Shown piece by piece: positions 25,252 to 34,360 of a DNA stretch of 64,000 nt (within the stretch, counting starts at the first letter, position 1; each line of letters opens with the position of its first letter). The notes beneath the pieces are model-generated. The model was not told the DNA's origin. It saw nothing but the letters and a program-made list of their open reading frames with translations, and did not search any database. Made by a program: the position numbers and the translations under genes. Source of the stretch: Acidobacteriota bacterium (GTDB lineage Bacteria; Acidobacteriota; Blastocatellia; RBC074); NCBI GenBank assembly GCA_016710075.1, contig JADJLO010000001.1, forward strand, positions 310,001 through 374,000. The letters are read 5' to 3'.

Positions 25252-26019
25252 ATGGAAATCAAGGGAAGAACGTATCTGGTATCCGGAGGAGCGTCCGGAT
25301 TGGGAGGGGCCGCATCCACGATGCTGGCTCAAAACGGCGCCAATCTGGTGATTGCCGATCTTAACCAGGAAAAGGGTCATGCACTTGCAAAAGAACTCGG
25401 AGCGAATGTCCGATTCGTCGAGACCAATGTGGCCGATGAAGAGGGGGTCAGGAATGCCGTCAATACGGCAGTCTCGACCTTCGGCAGTTTGAACGGTGCA
25501 ATCAATTGTGCCGGAATCGGTGTGGCTGAAAAGACTGTCGGCAAGGACGGCCCGCATTCGCTGGCATCTTTCAGAAAAGTGATCGAAGTCAATCTGATCG
25601 GAACCTTCAACGTCATCAGGCTGGCAGCCGCGCAGATGTCCCTTCAGGAACCCGGCTCAGATGGCGAGCGTGGAGTGATCATCAATACGGCTTCGATAGC
25701 GGCCTTTGATGGCCAGATTGGGCAAGCGGCCTATTCCGCTTCAAAAGGCGGAATCGTCGGAATGACTCTGCCGATTGCGCGTGATCTGGCGCGGACTGGA
25801 ATCAGGGTGGTGACCATCGCTCCGGGCCTGTTCGATACTCCACTGCTTGCCGGTTTGCCGGAGGATGTCAAGAAAGTGCTCGGCTCGCAGGTGCCGTTTC
25901 CGTCAAGGCTCGGACAACCCGCTGAATTTGCCGCCCTCGCCAAACACATCATCGAAAATGTCATGCTCAACGGCGAGGTGATACGCCTTGACGGCGCGCT
26001 CAGAATGCCGCCGAAATAA
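25252..26019 (+). CDS. Short-chain dehydrogenase, 3-hydroxyacyl-CoA dehydrogenase type-2-like
   Basis: A 255-residue classical SDR: SGGASGLG (NAD-binding, residues 11-18), NCAG (85-88), catalytic S148, Y161 and K165 (YSASK). The segment EPGSDGERGVIINTASIAAFDGQIGQAAYSASKGG closely resembles HSD10-type 3-hydroxyacyl-CoA / 3-hydroxy-2-methylbutyryl-CoA dehydrogenases, which oxidise hydroxyacyl-CoA with NAD. It opens a run of same-strand genes (NIPSNAP, TPP enzyme, acyl-CoA dehydrogenase, LOG), consistent with fatty or branched-chain acyl-CoA breakdown. The exact substrate is inferred from resemblance only. Confidence 0.85.
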   Translation: MEIKGRTYLVSGGASGLGGAASTMLAQNGANLVIADLNQEKGHALAKELGANVRFVETNVADEEGVRNAVNTAVSTFGSLNGAINCAGIGVAEKTVGKDGPHSLASFRKVIEVNLIGTFNVIRLAAAQMSLQEPGSDGERGVIINTASIAAFDGQIGQAAYSASKGGIVGMTLPIARDLARTGIRVVTIAPGLFDTPLLAGLPEDVKKVLGSQVPFPSRLGQPAEFAALAKHIIENVMLNGEVIRLDGALRMPPK

Positions 26020-26126
26020 TTGTCATAGGACTATTTATTTGACAATGGCTCAAACGCGCCGAAGCCGCAAAATTATTACAGCCCGGGGCGACGCCCTTTG
26101 CGCTCACCCCTGACTGTTTTCCGGTC

Positions 26127-26139
26127 GGGCCTTCGGCCC
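26127..26139 (+). terminator. Short GC-rich hairpin after the SDR gene
   Basis: GGGCC-TTC-GGCCC, about 108 bp after the SDR stop, embedded in a GC-rich stretch (26080-26140) unlike its AT-rich flanks. There is no T tract, so the terminator role is weak. The GC-rich block could be an extragenic repeat, but no second copy occurs in this window. Confidence 0.35.
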
Positions 26140-26206
26140 TTATCAACTGTTTGCGAATTGACCAACAGTGTCAGTTGCTGAATCTATTTTTCCATGGAGA
26201 TCAAGT

Positions 26207-26659
26207 ATGCTTAGAATTTCAATGTTCACTCTGATATTCACCCTCATGACGGTTACTGGATTGTCACAAAGCAGCCCGCAGGCTCCTCCGGCAATTGCGC
26301 CGAGCCCCTCGCTTGCCAAAGATTCCCGCTGCTTTGAGATCAGGACATACATTGCGGCTCCCGGTAAGCTCGAAGAGCTTCACGCGCGTTTCCGCAATCA
26401 CACGATGAAGCTTTTCAAGAAACATGGCATGGAAGTCGTAGGTTTCTGGGGGCCCACCGATAAGGATAAAGGATCGGAAAACACCCTGGTCTATGTGCTT
26501 GCTTTTCCAAATCGGGAAGCGCGAGACAAGGCCTGGAAAGCTTTCGCTGCTGATCCGGTATGGCAGGAAGCACGCAAAGAGAGCGAAAAGAACGGTAAGC
26601 TGACCGACAAGGTCGATTCTGTCATAGTCATGGCAACCGATTATTCTCCGGTCAAATGA
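26207..26659 (+). CDS. Exported NIPSNAP-family protein
   Basis: 150 residues from ATG 26207, which has a GGAGA site upstream; an in-frame GTG at 26168 is less likely. A signal peptide (MLRISMFTLIFTLMTVTGLS) is followed by a NIPSNAP domain: CFEIRTYIAAPGKLEELHARF, FKKHGMEVVGFWGP, LVYVLAFPNREARDKAWKAF. NIPSNAP proteins adopt a ferredoxin-like dimeric alpha/beta fold and are of uncertain function in bacteria; an exported form is common in Acidobacteriota and Planctomycetota. It sits 38 bp before the TPP-enzyme gene on the same strand. Confidence 0.85.
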   Translation: MLRISMFTLIFTLMTVTGLSQSSPQAPPAIAPSPSLAKDSRCFEIRTYIAAPGKLEELHARFRNHTMKLFKKHGMEVVGFWGPTDKDKGSENTLVYVLAFPNREARDKAWKAFAADPVWQEARKESEKNGKLTDKVDSVIVMATDYSPVK

Positions 26660-26697
26660 TCGCCGGGATGTGAGCAGCCAAACCCAGGAAACCACAC

Positions 26698-28242
26698 ATG
26701 AACGGAGCTGAAAGCTTATTCAAGACGCTGGTCGATGCCGGCGTGGATGTATGTTTTGCAAATCCCGGCACGACCGAGATGCCGATGGTCAGGGCGATCG
26801 ATGAGATGCCGGGAATGCGGGCGGTCCTTTGTCTGTTTGAGGGTGTCTGCACCGGCGCGGCGGATGGTTACGCGAGGATGGCCGGTAAACCCGGCCTGAC
26901 GCTGCTCCATCTTGGCCCTGGCTTTGCCAACGGGATAGCTTATCTGCATGATGCGCGACGGGCGCGATCATCGATCATCAATCTCATCGGCGATCATGCG
27001 ACCTGGCATCTGTCGGCCGATGCGCCACTGACCTCTGACATCGAGTCGCTGGCAAGACCCGTATCGGCATGGGTCAGGAAAAACAGATCGTCTGAGGAAC
27101 TCCCCGGAGATGTGGCAGATGCTATTGCGGCTTCGAAAGTGAGCCCGGGTCAGATTGCAACTTTGATCATCCCGCATGACTGCCAGATGGAGCCCGCAGG
27201 AGGAGCTGTATCAGTTCCTGACGTCTCTGATCCTTCACGAGTCAGTGCCTCTACAGTGAAAAAAGCAGCTGAATTGTTGAGGCAGGGCGAAACCAAATTG
27301 CTTTTCCTGGGCGGCATGGCTTTGCGTGAGCGAGGGCTTACTGCTGCCGCTCGAATTGCCGCTGCAACCGGCTGCAAACTGATGTGCGAGACCTTCCCGG
27401 CACGATGGGAGCGTGGTGTCGGGCTGCCGGTTGTCGAAAGATTGCCATACTTCCCTGAACAGGCGATGGCGGCACTCTCGCCATTTAAGAATGTCATTCT
27501 TGCCGGGGCAACTTCGCCTGTCGCATTTTTCGGATATCCCGGATTGCCGAGTTATTTGATCCCACCGGAATCCGATCAGTTTATTCTCTGCCGGCCGGAG
27601 GATGATATCGCAGGGGCGCTTGAAGCGCTTGCCGATGAACTCGGAGCGGCCGCAGCTGTCGAAATAAATGCGACCTTGCAGCTTCCGCCGCTGCCCTCTG
27701 GCAGAATAACGCCTGAATCATTGTCGGCCGTGGTCGCTGCGCTTTTGCCTGAAAATGCAATCGTCATGAACGAGGGAAATACCAGCACCGGACCTTTTGA
27801 TATCTTGTCTCAGAGCGCTCCCAGGCACACTGCCCTGGCACAGCCAGGCGGAGCCATCGGTCTCGGAATGCCTTGCGCAACCGGCGCTGCAATCGCCTGT
27901 CCCGACAGACCCGTCATCACGTTCCAGGCTGACGGTAGCGCAATGTATACGCTTCAATCCTTATGGACTCAGGCGCGAGAGCGGTTGAACGTCAAGACTG
28001 TTATTTGCAACAATGGCAGCTACAGGATTCTTGGGATCGAGTTGATGCGCGCAGGCGCAAAAGAGTTTGGACGTCAGGCTCAAAATCTGATTGGGCTCCG
28101 AGATCCCGCCATCGACTGGGTTTCGGTTTCAAAGGGACTTGGAGTCCCGGCTGTTCGTGTCGAAACGGCTGAGGATCTGGCCAGGGAGCTGAAACGCGCC
28201 ATTGCTGAACCCGGACCTCAACTAATTGATGCTGTTCTTTAA
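26698..28242 (+). CDS. Thiamine-diphosphate enzyme, acetolactate synthase large-subunit family
   Basis: 514 residues with the three-domain layout of the POX/AHAS family: an N-terminal pyrimidine-binding domain with the catalytic Glu in LCLFEGVCTGAADGYARM, a central domain, and a C-terminal diphosphate-binding domain with the G/ADGS...NN motif (QADGSAMYTLQSLW...VICNNGSYRI). It is shorter than true AHAS large subunits and has no regulatory partner nearby. Together with an acyl-CoA dehydrogenase, an HSD10-like SDR and a CoA transferase, it may decarboxylate or ligate a 2-oxo or 2-hydroxyacyl substrate. Benzoylformate decarboxylase-like and 2-hydroxyacyl-CoA lyase-like roles are alternatives. The substrate is not known. 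Confidence 0.8.
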   Translation: MNGAESLFKTLVDAGVDVCFANPGTTEMPMVRAIDEMPGMRAVLCLFEGVCTGAADGYARMAGKPGLTLLHLGPGFANGIAYLHDARRARSSIINLIGDHATWHLSADAPLTSDIESLARPVSAWVRKNRSSEELPGDVADAIAASKVSPGQIATLIIPHDCQMEPAGGAVSVPDVSDPSRVSASTVKKAAELLRQGETKLLFLGGMALRERGLTAAARIAAATGCKLMCETFPARWERGVGLPVVERLPYFPEQAMAALSPFKNVILAGATSPVAFFGYPGLPSYLIPPESDQFILCRPEDDIAGALEALADELGAAAAVEINATLQLPPLPSGRITPESLSAVVAALLPENAIVMNEGNTSTGPFDILSQSAPRHTALAQPGGAIGLGMPCATGAAIACPDRPVITFQADGSAMYTLQSLWTQARERLNVKTVICNNGSYRILGIELMRAGAKEFGRQAQNLIGLRDPAIDWVSVSKGLGVPAVRVETAEDLARELKRAIAEPGPQLIDAVL

Positions 28243-28276
28243 TTAAATCCACCTATCATTGAAAGGAATCATAATC

Positions 28277-29479
28277 ATGGAATTCGAATTCTCGGACAAG
28301 GTCAAATACCTTCAGAAAAAGCTCAGCGCATTCATGGATGAATATATTTATCCCAATGAGGACAAATTCTACGAACAGCTCAATTCAGGAGAAAGATGGA
28401 AGGTCATACCGCTCATTGAAGAGTTGAAAGTGAAGGCGAAAGCGGAGGGGTTGTGGAATCTCTTCCTGCCCGAGAGCGAGCTTGGCGCCGGGCTGACTAA
28501 TCTTGAATACGCTCCGCTCTGCGAGATCATGGGAAGAGTGCCCTGGTCTGCGGAAGTGTTCAATTGCTCCGCGCCGGACACTGGCAACATGGAAGTGATC
28601 GTCAGGTATGGCTCAGAGGAGAACAAAAAGCAGTGGCTCAAGCCTCTTCTTGAGGGCGAGATACGTTCGTGCTTTGCGATGACTGAGCCCGAGGTTGCTT
28701 CATCGGATGCCACAAATATCAGATCTTCCATTGTCCGCGACGGCGATCATTACGTGATCAACGGGCGAAAATGGTGGACTTCAGGCGCCGGCGATCCGCG
28801 CTGCAAGATTGCAGTGTTTATGGGCAAGACGGATCCTAACGCTCAGACTCACAAACAACAGTCCATGATCCTGGTTCCGATGGATGCGCCCGGCGTCAAG
28901 ATCGAGAGGATGCTTCACGTTTTCGGCTACGACGATGCACCGCATGGACACGGGGAAGTGGTTTTTGAAAATGTCAGAGTCCCGGCGACAAACCTCCTGC
29001 TGGGAGAAGGACGTGGATTCGAGATCGCGCAGGGCAGGCTCGGCCCGGGTCGTATCCATCACTGCATGCGGACAATCGGCATGGCTGAGAGAGCTCTCGA
29101 AGCCATGTGTCACCGCGTCAAGCATCGAGTAGCTTTCGGCAGGACTCTGGCTGAGATGGGAACCATTCGCCACGATATCGCGGAATCGAGAATGGAGATT
29201 GAACAGGCACGCCTCCTGACGCTCAAGGCCGCTTATATGATGGACATGGTTGGCAACAAGGTCGCACGCGCCGAGATTGCAATGATCAAGGTGATTGCAC
29301 CCAACATGGCGCTGCGCGTCATGGATCGCGCGATTCAGGCTCACGGCGGCGGCGGCGTCAGTCAGGACTTCAAAGTGGCTAATGCCTGGGCTCACATGCG
29401 GACGCTCAGACTGGCCGATGGTCCCGATGAGGTCCATCGCGAGTCGATCGCCAAGCTCGAACTGAGGAAATACGAGTAA
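28277..29479 (+). CDS. Acyl-CoA dehydrogenase (ACAD10/11-like)
   Basis: 400 residues from ATG 28277, with AAAGGA upstream. FAD-dependent alpha,beta-dehydrogenation of acyl-CoA. Visible landmarks: AMTEPEVASSDATNI (FAD/substrate region), INGRKWWTSGAGDPRC, GRIHHCMRTIGMAERAL, and the C-terminal QAHGGGGVSQDF and LADGPDEVHRESIAKLEL, a signature close to mammalian ACAD10/11. It starts 34 bp after the TPP-enzyme gene and ends 7 bp before the LOG gene, so it is operonic. Electron acceptor would be ETF; no ETF genes lie in the window. Confidence 0.9.
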   Translation: MEFEFSDKVKYLQKKLSAFMDEYIYPNEDKFYEQLNSGERWKVIPLIEELKVKAKAEGLWNLFLPESELGAGLTNLEYAPLCEIMGRVPWSAEVFNCSAPDTGNMEVIVRYGSEENKKQWLKPLLEGEIRSCFAMTEPEVASSDATNIRSSIVRDGDHYVINGRKWWTSGAGDPRCKIAVFMGKTDPNAQTHKQQSMILVPMDAPGVKIERMLHVFGYDDAPHGHGEVVFENVRVPATNLLLGEGRGFEIAQGRLGPGRIHHCMRTIGMAERALEAMCHRVKHRVAFGRTLAEMGTIRHDIAESRMEIEQARLLTLKAAYMMDMVGNKVARAEIAMIKVIAPNMALRVMDRAIQAHGGGGVSQDFKVANAWAHMRTLRLADGPDEVHRESIAKLELRKYE

Positions 29480-29486
29480 CTTTTCA

Positions 29487-30089
29487 ATGGAGATAAGAAA
29501 GCTCTGCGTGTTCTGCGGCTCCAGCCCCGGAACACGCAGCATCTATGCTGAAAAGGCCGGCCACCTGGGCAGGGAAATGGTGAACCGGGGCATCGACCTC
29601 GTCTACGGCGGCGGCGGTGTCGGTTTAATGGGGATTGTCGCCGATTCGGTCCTCAAATCCGGAGGCAATGTCACCGGAGTCATCCCTTACGCTCTTGCCA
29701 CAAAAGAGCGCGCTCTCGAAACAACTTTCAATGACCGCGTCGAATTGCGGGTTGTCCGCACCATGCACGAACGCAAAGCGATCATGGTCAGTCTGTCTGA
29801 TGCTTTTGTCGCCCTGCCTGGAGGGTACGGAACATTCGATGAGCTCTTTGAGGCGCTGACCTGGGGACAGCTCGGCATTCACAAAAAGCCTCTCGGTATT
29901 CTTAACGTGGAATCGTATTTCGATCCATTGATCAGTATGATCGATCGCGGCATAGAGGAAGGATTTGTCAGGCCCCGCTTCCGGGATCTGATCATCTTCT
30001 CGAATGATGTCAATCAATTGCTGGACGCCCTGAAAGATTACCGCGCGCCTGAGAGCATCGTTCAATGGGTCGAAATGGACGAGGTTTGA
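29487..30089 (+). CDS. LOG-family protein (TIGR00730 Rossmann-fold hydrolase)
   Basis: A 200-residue enzyme with the family hallmarks VYGGGGVGLMG (39-49), the MHERKAIM motif (93-100) and PGGYGTFDE (111-119). LOG proteins cleave cytokinin riboside 5'-monophosphate, or in bacteria more generally nucleoside 5'-monophosphates, releasing the base and ribose 5-phosphate. It is the last gene of the same-strand run from 25252, but its link to acyl-CoA metabolism is unclear. Its stop lies 11 bp from the stop of the convergent CoA-transferase gene. Confidence 0.9.
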   Translation: MEIRKLCVFCGSSPGTRSIYAEKAGHLGREMVNRGIDLVYGGGGVGLMGIVADSVLKSGGNVTGVIPYALATKERALETTFNDRVELRVVRTMHERKAIMVSLSDAFVALPGGYGTFDELFEALTWGQLGIHKKPLGILNVESYFDPLISMIDRGIEEGFVRPRFRDLIIFSNDVNQLLDALKDYRAPESIVQWVEMDEV

Positions 30090-30100
30090 AGTCTGCTTCT

Positions 30101-31285
30101 TCAGATCACTCCCGAGTTCCGGAAAGCCATTATTTCAGCCTCGCTGAATCCCGATTCCTGAAGCACCTCGTCTGTATGCTCTCCAAGCGTCGGAGCGCGA
30201 TGGCGGATTCCACCCGGAGTTTCAGAAAGCTGCACTGGAGTGTTGACGACGGGTACGGATTTGGGTGACCCCGGGTAATCCATGTACCTGAAAAGCCCCC
30301 TTGCCTTGATCTGCTCGTCGTCGAAAACTGCACCCAGATCGTAAATTGGACCGCAGGGAACGCGCGCTTCTTCGAGATCCCTGATGGCTTCCTCAGTCGT
30401 TCGCACTGAAATCCAGCTATTCATCGCGTCAGTGATCAAATCCTTGTTGTTCGCCCTGCTGATATCGTCGGCACAACGCGGATCATCGATCAGATCAGGT
30501 CTTCCCACAAGTTTTGCCCATCTGGAGAACATGTAATTGCCGATTGCCATGATGATCACCCATCCGTCTTTTGTTCTGTAAGCATCGGCAGGGGCAGCGT
30601 GATAACCGGTGTTGCCCTGTTGTTGACGAGCGATATCCAGTACATGCCGCTCAGCCAGAAGCGACTGCATAAATGCAATTCCGGTCGAGAGCAGGGACGC
30701 ATCGACGATTTGCCCCTTGCCTGTCCTCTCTCTTTCGAAGAGCGCCACCATCGTGCCGAAAGCCGCGTGAAGCGCCGTCCCGTAGTCTTCAAAATTAACC
30801 ACGCTGCGAACCGGCGCCCCGGGAAATCCTGTCAGGCTCATTGCCCCGGACATCGCCTGGATCACGGGATCGAAGCCGACGCGATTGGCATAAGGCCCTT
30901 CGTGACCGAAGGTTGAGATTCGCGTCAGTATGATGTCGGGTTTGATTGCTTTCAGAGAATCGTAATCGAGCCCGAGTTTGAGCAGCACGTCCTGAGGCAG
31001 ATTGGCCAGAACGACGTCGGCTCGCGAGACGAGCCGGTGTTTGATCTCGTAGCTTTGCGGATTCGCCGGGTCGAGCGTCATGCTCTTCTTGTTGCGGTTG
31101 ATGCCGATAAAGGTCGAGCCCTCGCCCTCTTCGGTGATCGGCGCAACCCAGCGATCCTCACCCCCCTCGCGGCGCTCGACCCGGATAACCTCGGCTCCGA
31201 AGTCGCCCAGCAGCATCGAACAATACGGCCCGGCAATGTATCGCCCGAAATCAAGAACACGGATTCCCTGTAATGGAAGATTCAT
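30101..31285 (-). CDS. CaiB/BaiF (family III) CoA-transferase
   Basis: 394 residues. The N-terminal block PLQGIRVLDFGRYIAGPYCSM, GDFGAEVIRVE and the central VIQAMSGAMSLTGFPGAP are typical of family III CoA transferases such as formyl-CoA:oxalate or carnitine CoA-transferase. These move CoA between carboxylic acids through an aspartyl-CoA anhydride; the catalytic Asp is expected in the segment around NFEDYGTALHAAFGTM. It is convergent with the acyl-CoA operon, with which it probably shares substrates. A repeat-rich region separates its start from the OPT gene upstream. Confidence 0.88.
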   Translation of the reverse strand: MNLPLQGIRVLDFGRYIAGPYCSMLLGDFGAEVIRVERREGGEDRWVAPITEEGEGSTFIGINRNKKSMTLDPANPQSYEIKHRLVSRADVVLANLPQDVLLKLGLDYDSLKAIKPDIILTRISTFGHEGPYANRVGFDPVIQAMSGAMSLTGFPGAPVRSVVNFEDYGTALHAAFGTMVALFERERTGKGQIVDASLLSTGIAFMQSLLAERHVLDIARQQQGNTGYHAAPADAYRTKDGWVIIMAIGNYMFSRWAKLVGRPDLIDDPRCADDISRANNKDLITDAMNSWISVRTTEEAIRDLEEARVPCGPIYDLGAVFDDEQIKARGLFRYMDYPGSPKSVPVVNTPVQLSETPGGIRHRAPTLGEHTDEVLQESGFSEAEIMAFRNSGVI

Positions 31286-31453
31286 AAGAATGAAGAATGA
31301 AGAATGGAGAATGGAGAATGAAGAATGCAGAATAAAAAGAATGAAGAATAGAGAATGAGGAATGAAGAATTGTTCGAATGTGAATTCCGCATTCTCAATT
31401 CTTCATTCTCAATTCATCATTCTTCATTCTGCCTTCTTCATTCTCCCTTCTTG
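31286..31453. repeat. GAATGAAGAATG-type degenerate repeat forming a long hairpin
   Basis: The left half (about 31287-31370) is built from degenerate copies of GAATGAAGAATGGAGAATG; the right half (about 31385-31450) is built from the reverse complement (CATTCTTCATTCTCAATTC). The two halves can fold into a long imperfect stem around a central GTTCGAATGTGAATTC segment. It lies between two same-strand genes, so the RNA form could block readthrough from the OPT gene into the CoA-transferase gene. There is no coding potential. Confidence 0.8.
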
Positions 31454-33817
31454 TTAACGTTTATCAGCCGGTTTACGTGCAATCGTGAAGACGAAGAGTG
31501 CCAGGCCGGCGAAGATGATCAATGAGAAAACGTTCGCCCATGTGCTGTGGTTGATGAAGTTATTTCTCGCGATGCCGAGTTTTTCTTCACCACCGATAAA
31601 GACTCTTCCAGCTGCTACGAGCAGACCGCCGATGGCGCCGCCGGCGATCAGGCCGGAGCTGAGAAGCACGCCCTTGCCGGTCTCTTCTTCGGCAAGGCTC
31701 TCTGCGCCTTCACGTCTGGTGAACCGGTTGACCAGAGACCTTATCAGACCGCCGGAGAAGATCGTGGCCGATGTCGAGATCGGCAGGTAGATCCCGACTG
31801 CGACCGGCAGAGCGCTGACACCGATGATCTCGAGCATGATCGAAATGATTGCGCCGATCAGGATCAGCGCCCAGGGCAGTCTTTGGGTCAAAACGCCATC
31901 GACCAGTACGCCCATCAACGCCGCCTTTGGAGCGTCGAGTTTTCCGGTCATTTCTTCAACCGAGAACTTCGGAGAGCCGGCGGAATCGACCAGCAGCGTG
32001 AATTCCTTCGAATCTTCCCTGACCACAACACGTTCGTACATCTGGTCGTCCATGCCACGGGCAGGGCCGGCCTTTCTCACATTCGGCCCTTCAAGATAGG
32101 TCTTTCCCTGAACCTCGGCGGGAATGGTTTGTGTCAGCGCCTGGCGAATTCCACCAACTCCGGGATTGACCAGGTAGTGCAGTTTCAAGTCGTCGCCGAC
32201 CAGATATTTGCCGGCGGGGATTTTCGTCCTGCCGTCCCCACCATCGGTTTCAATCGCGAATTGAGCGATTCGATAGGTTTTCCCATCCTCGGTTTTCGGA
32301 GAATCCGTCCATGTGCCTTTGAGGTCCGAGGCTGGAATCGAGAAGGATGCATAATTGACCGGCAGCAGGTTGATCGCCGAACGATTCAGAAAATCGAGTG
32401 TCCAGCCGATGACCATGGCCGAGGTCAGGACGCCGACAATTAGTCCCAACTGCTGGTATTTTGGAGTGGAACCCACAATGTAGCCAGTCTTAAGATCCTG
32501 CGATGTATTGCCGGCGTTCGCCGCGGCAACACAGACAATGGCGCCGACTGTCAGCGCAATCACTCGATCTCCCGGCTGCATTCTCCCAAGCAGCAGAAAT
32601 ATCAGCGAGGTGAACAGCAGCGTCGCAATCGTCACACCCGATATCGGATTTGATGTCGATCCGATCTGGCCGCAGATTCGTGATGAAACGGTGACGAAGA
32701 AGAAACCGAAGACCAGAATCATCAGGGATGAAATCAGATCGACTTCAAGCTTGGGAATGGCGACGATGACTATCAGCAGCAGGATGACGCCTCCAAGGGC
32801 GTACGGCAGCGGAATATCGCGTTCGGTTCGGGGGATGGCGCCTTCATGCTTGTTGCCGCCGCTGAAATCCTTGATGCCCGCGCGAAACGCCTGGACGATT
32901 GTCGGCAGCGACTTGATCAGACTGATCACACCGCCGGCAGCAACTGCTCCCGCTGCGATATATCTCACATACCTGTCAAAGACCAGACTGGCGCTCATGT
33001 TGCCGATCAGCTCTCCGGCGGGCGCCGGGAAGATGTTTGTCGTCAGGCCGGCCCCGAAGAACTTGATCAGCGGAGTCAGCACCAGCGCCGCGATGATCCC
33101 TCCACCGAGCATGTACGAGGCTACGCGCGGCCCGATGATGTAGCCGACTCCAAGCAACTCAGGTGATATCTCGGCCGCCACACGCGCTCCCTGATACCAG
33201 GTCAGAACCTTTGCCGGAATCTCTTTCCAGAATTTGAATCCTGACATCAGGAATTTGTAGACCAGGCCGACGCCGAAACCCAGAAACACCGTCTTCGCAT
33301 CGCTGCCGCCTTTTTCACCCACAATCAGAACTTCGGCGCAGGCGGTTCCTTCAGGATAGGGCAGCTTGCCGTGTTCCTTGACGATCAGGGATCTGCGCAA
33401 CGGAATCATGAGCAGTACTCCGAGCAGCCCTCCCGCCGCGGCGATCATCGATGTCCGCATGATATCTATATCAAGGCCGAGTATCAGAAGCGCCGGGATT
33501 GTAAATACAATGCCGGCGGCGATCGACTCGGCAGCTGATCCTGTCGTCTGGACTATGTTGTTTTCCAGAATCGACGCCCGGCCGAATGCGCGCAATATGG
33601 TAATTGCCAGCACTGCAATCGGTATCGATGCGCTTACAGTCAGACAAACTTTCAAACCGAGGTAGACTGTGGAAGCTCCAAAAATGACTCCGAAGATCGC
33701 TCCCAGGATAACCGCTCGGGGAGTGAATTCCGGCAGCAGCGTTGAAGCGGAAATATAAGGTTTGTGCGCTTCAGGGGCGCCGGCGAGGTCTGACGCGGTT
33801 TTGGCTTCAACAGCCAT
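31454..33817 (-). CDS. OPT-family oligopeptide transporter
   Basis: 787 residues with about 14-16 membrane helices. It begins with a soluble arm (residues 1-30), then PEFTPRAVILGAIFGVIFG, the opening of the bacterial OPT family, and contains NNIVQTTGSAAESIAAGIVF and LPYPEGTACAEVLIVGE, both strongly conserved in OPT proteins. These carry small peptides or metal chelates inward with protons. A roughly 130-residue soluble insertion lies at about residues 490-630 (SDLKGTWTDSPKTEDGKTYR onwards), longer than usual loops and not recognised. ATG 33817 has a strong AGGAGG site. It is preceded by no same-strand gene within 120 bp. Confidence 0.9.
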   Translation of the reverse strand: MAVEAKTASDLAGAPEAHKPYISASTLLPEFTPRAVILGAIFGVIFGASTVYLGLKVCLTVSASIPIAVLAITILRAFGRASILENNIVQTTGSAAESIAAGIVFTIPALLILGLDIDIMRTSMIAAAGGLLGVLLMIPLRRSLIVKEHGKLPYPEGTACAEVLIVGEKGGSDAKTVFLGFGVGLVYKFLMSGFKFWKEIPAKVLTWYQGARVAAEISPELLGVGYIIGPRVASYMLGGGIIAALVLTPLIKFFGAGLTTNIFPAPAGELIGNMSASLVFDRYVRYIAAGAVAAGGVISLIKSLPTIVQAFRAGIKDFSGGNKHEGAIPRTERDIPLPYALGGVILLLIVIVAIPKLEVDLISSLMILVFGFFFVTVSSRICGQIGSTSNPISGVTIATLLFTSLIFLLLGRMQPGDRVIALTVGAIVCVAAANAGNTSQDLKTGYIVGSTPKYQQLGLIVGVLTSAMVIGWTLDFLNRSAINLLPVNYASFSIPASDLKGTWTDSPKTEDGKTYRIAQFAIETDGGDGRTKIPAGKYLVGDDLKLHYLVNPGVGGIRQALTQTIPAEVQGKTYLEGPNVRKAGPARGMDDQMYERVVVREDSKEFTLLVDSAGSPKFSVEEMTGKLDAPKAALMGVLVDGVLTQRLPWALILIGAIISIMLEIIGVSALPVAVGIYLPISTSATIFSGGLIRSLVNRFTRREGAESLAEEETGKGVLLSSGLIAGGAIGGLLVAAGRVFIGGEEKLGIARNNFINHSTWANVFSLIIFAGLALFVFTIARKPADKR

Positions 33818-33941
33818 AAGTGCCTCCTTGAGTTTTATCTGTTTTGAGATTTAGAGGTGGAACAGTTCGATGTGTTCAGGACCAAAGGCAAACCACTTAT
33901 GCCCCTAGCCTCTTTGAGTCGTGCCTCTTTGAGTAAAGCAT

Positions 33942-34136
33942 TCAGCCCGAGATCTCTGAGATCAATTTCTGAACCTCATGCTCGGCGGATTCAAAAGCGT
34001 CGAGCATTTCCGCCAGATCGTTTGAAACCAGCCCCTCGTCGAATTCGGTTTTCTTCTGATCGGGAGCCTTGTGACAGTCGCCGTCCCAGTAATCAAGAAC
34101 ACAGACTGCACAGCCGGAGCCGCAACAGGGCGGCAT
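33942..34136 (-). CDS. Oxidoreductase-like (OXLD1-type) cysteine-rich small protein
   Basis: 64 residues from the ATG at 34136, which has AGGAGA upstream; an in-frame ATG at 34196 would add 20 residues but lacks a good ribosome-binding site. The start MPPCCGSGCAVCVLDYWDG matches the short PxCCxSGCxxCVxDxY/W signature of the Oxidored-like domain (Pfam Oxidored-like), found N-terminally in redox proteins and as stand-alone small proteins. The four cysteines could bind metal. The remaining acidic helix (LAEMLDAFESAEHEVQKLI) has no known role. Function unknown. Confidence 0.7.
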   Translation of the reverse strand: MPPCCGSGCAVCVLDYWDGDCHKAPDQKKTEFDEGLVSNDLAEMLDAFESAEHEVQKLISEISG

Positions 34137-34360
34137 CGTTGAACTATCTCCTGATTCCCAGGAAGCCGGGTCTTCCCCTGAATTCGTCCTCAACATAATC
34201 GCTAATATCTTCTTCTTCTTTTTCTTCTTTGCGGGTTAAATAAGAGAGACTGAACTATATGAAAAAGCCTGCGAAGCTGTCAATGCAACCCTTGCGGCAC
34301 TGCCGGACGATTAACCCGCCAGGTCCAAACCCGGCATGCTCCGCATTGAAGTGACGTTAA

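Noticed and set aside
31286..31453. CRISPR array
   Set aside because: Units are short, degenerate and contiguous, with no unique spacers and no cas genes in the window.
31547..32443. 298-codon plus-strand frame inside the OPT gene
   Set aside because: Long only because the opposite strand has few stops; composition is biased (D/R/Q-rich) and it lies entirely within a clear transporter gene.
32508..33143. 211-codon plus-strand frame inside the OPT gene
   Set aside because: Same reason: antisense shadow with no motif.
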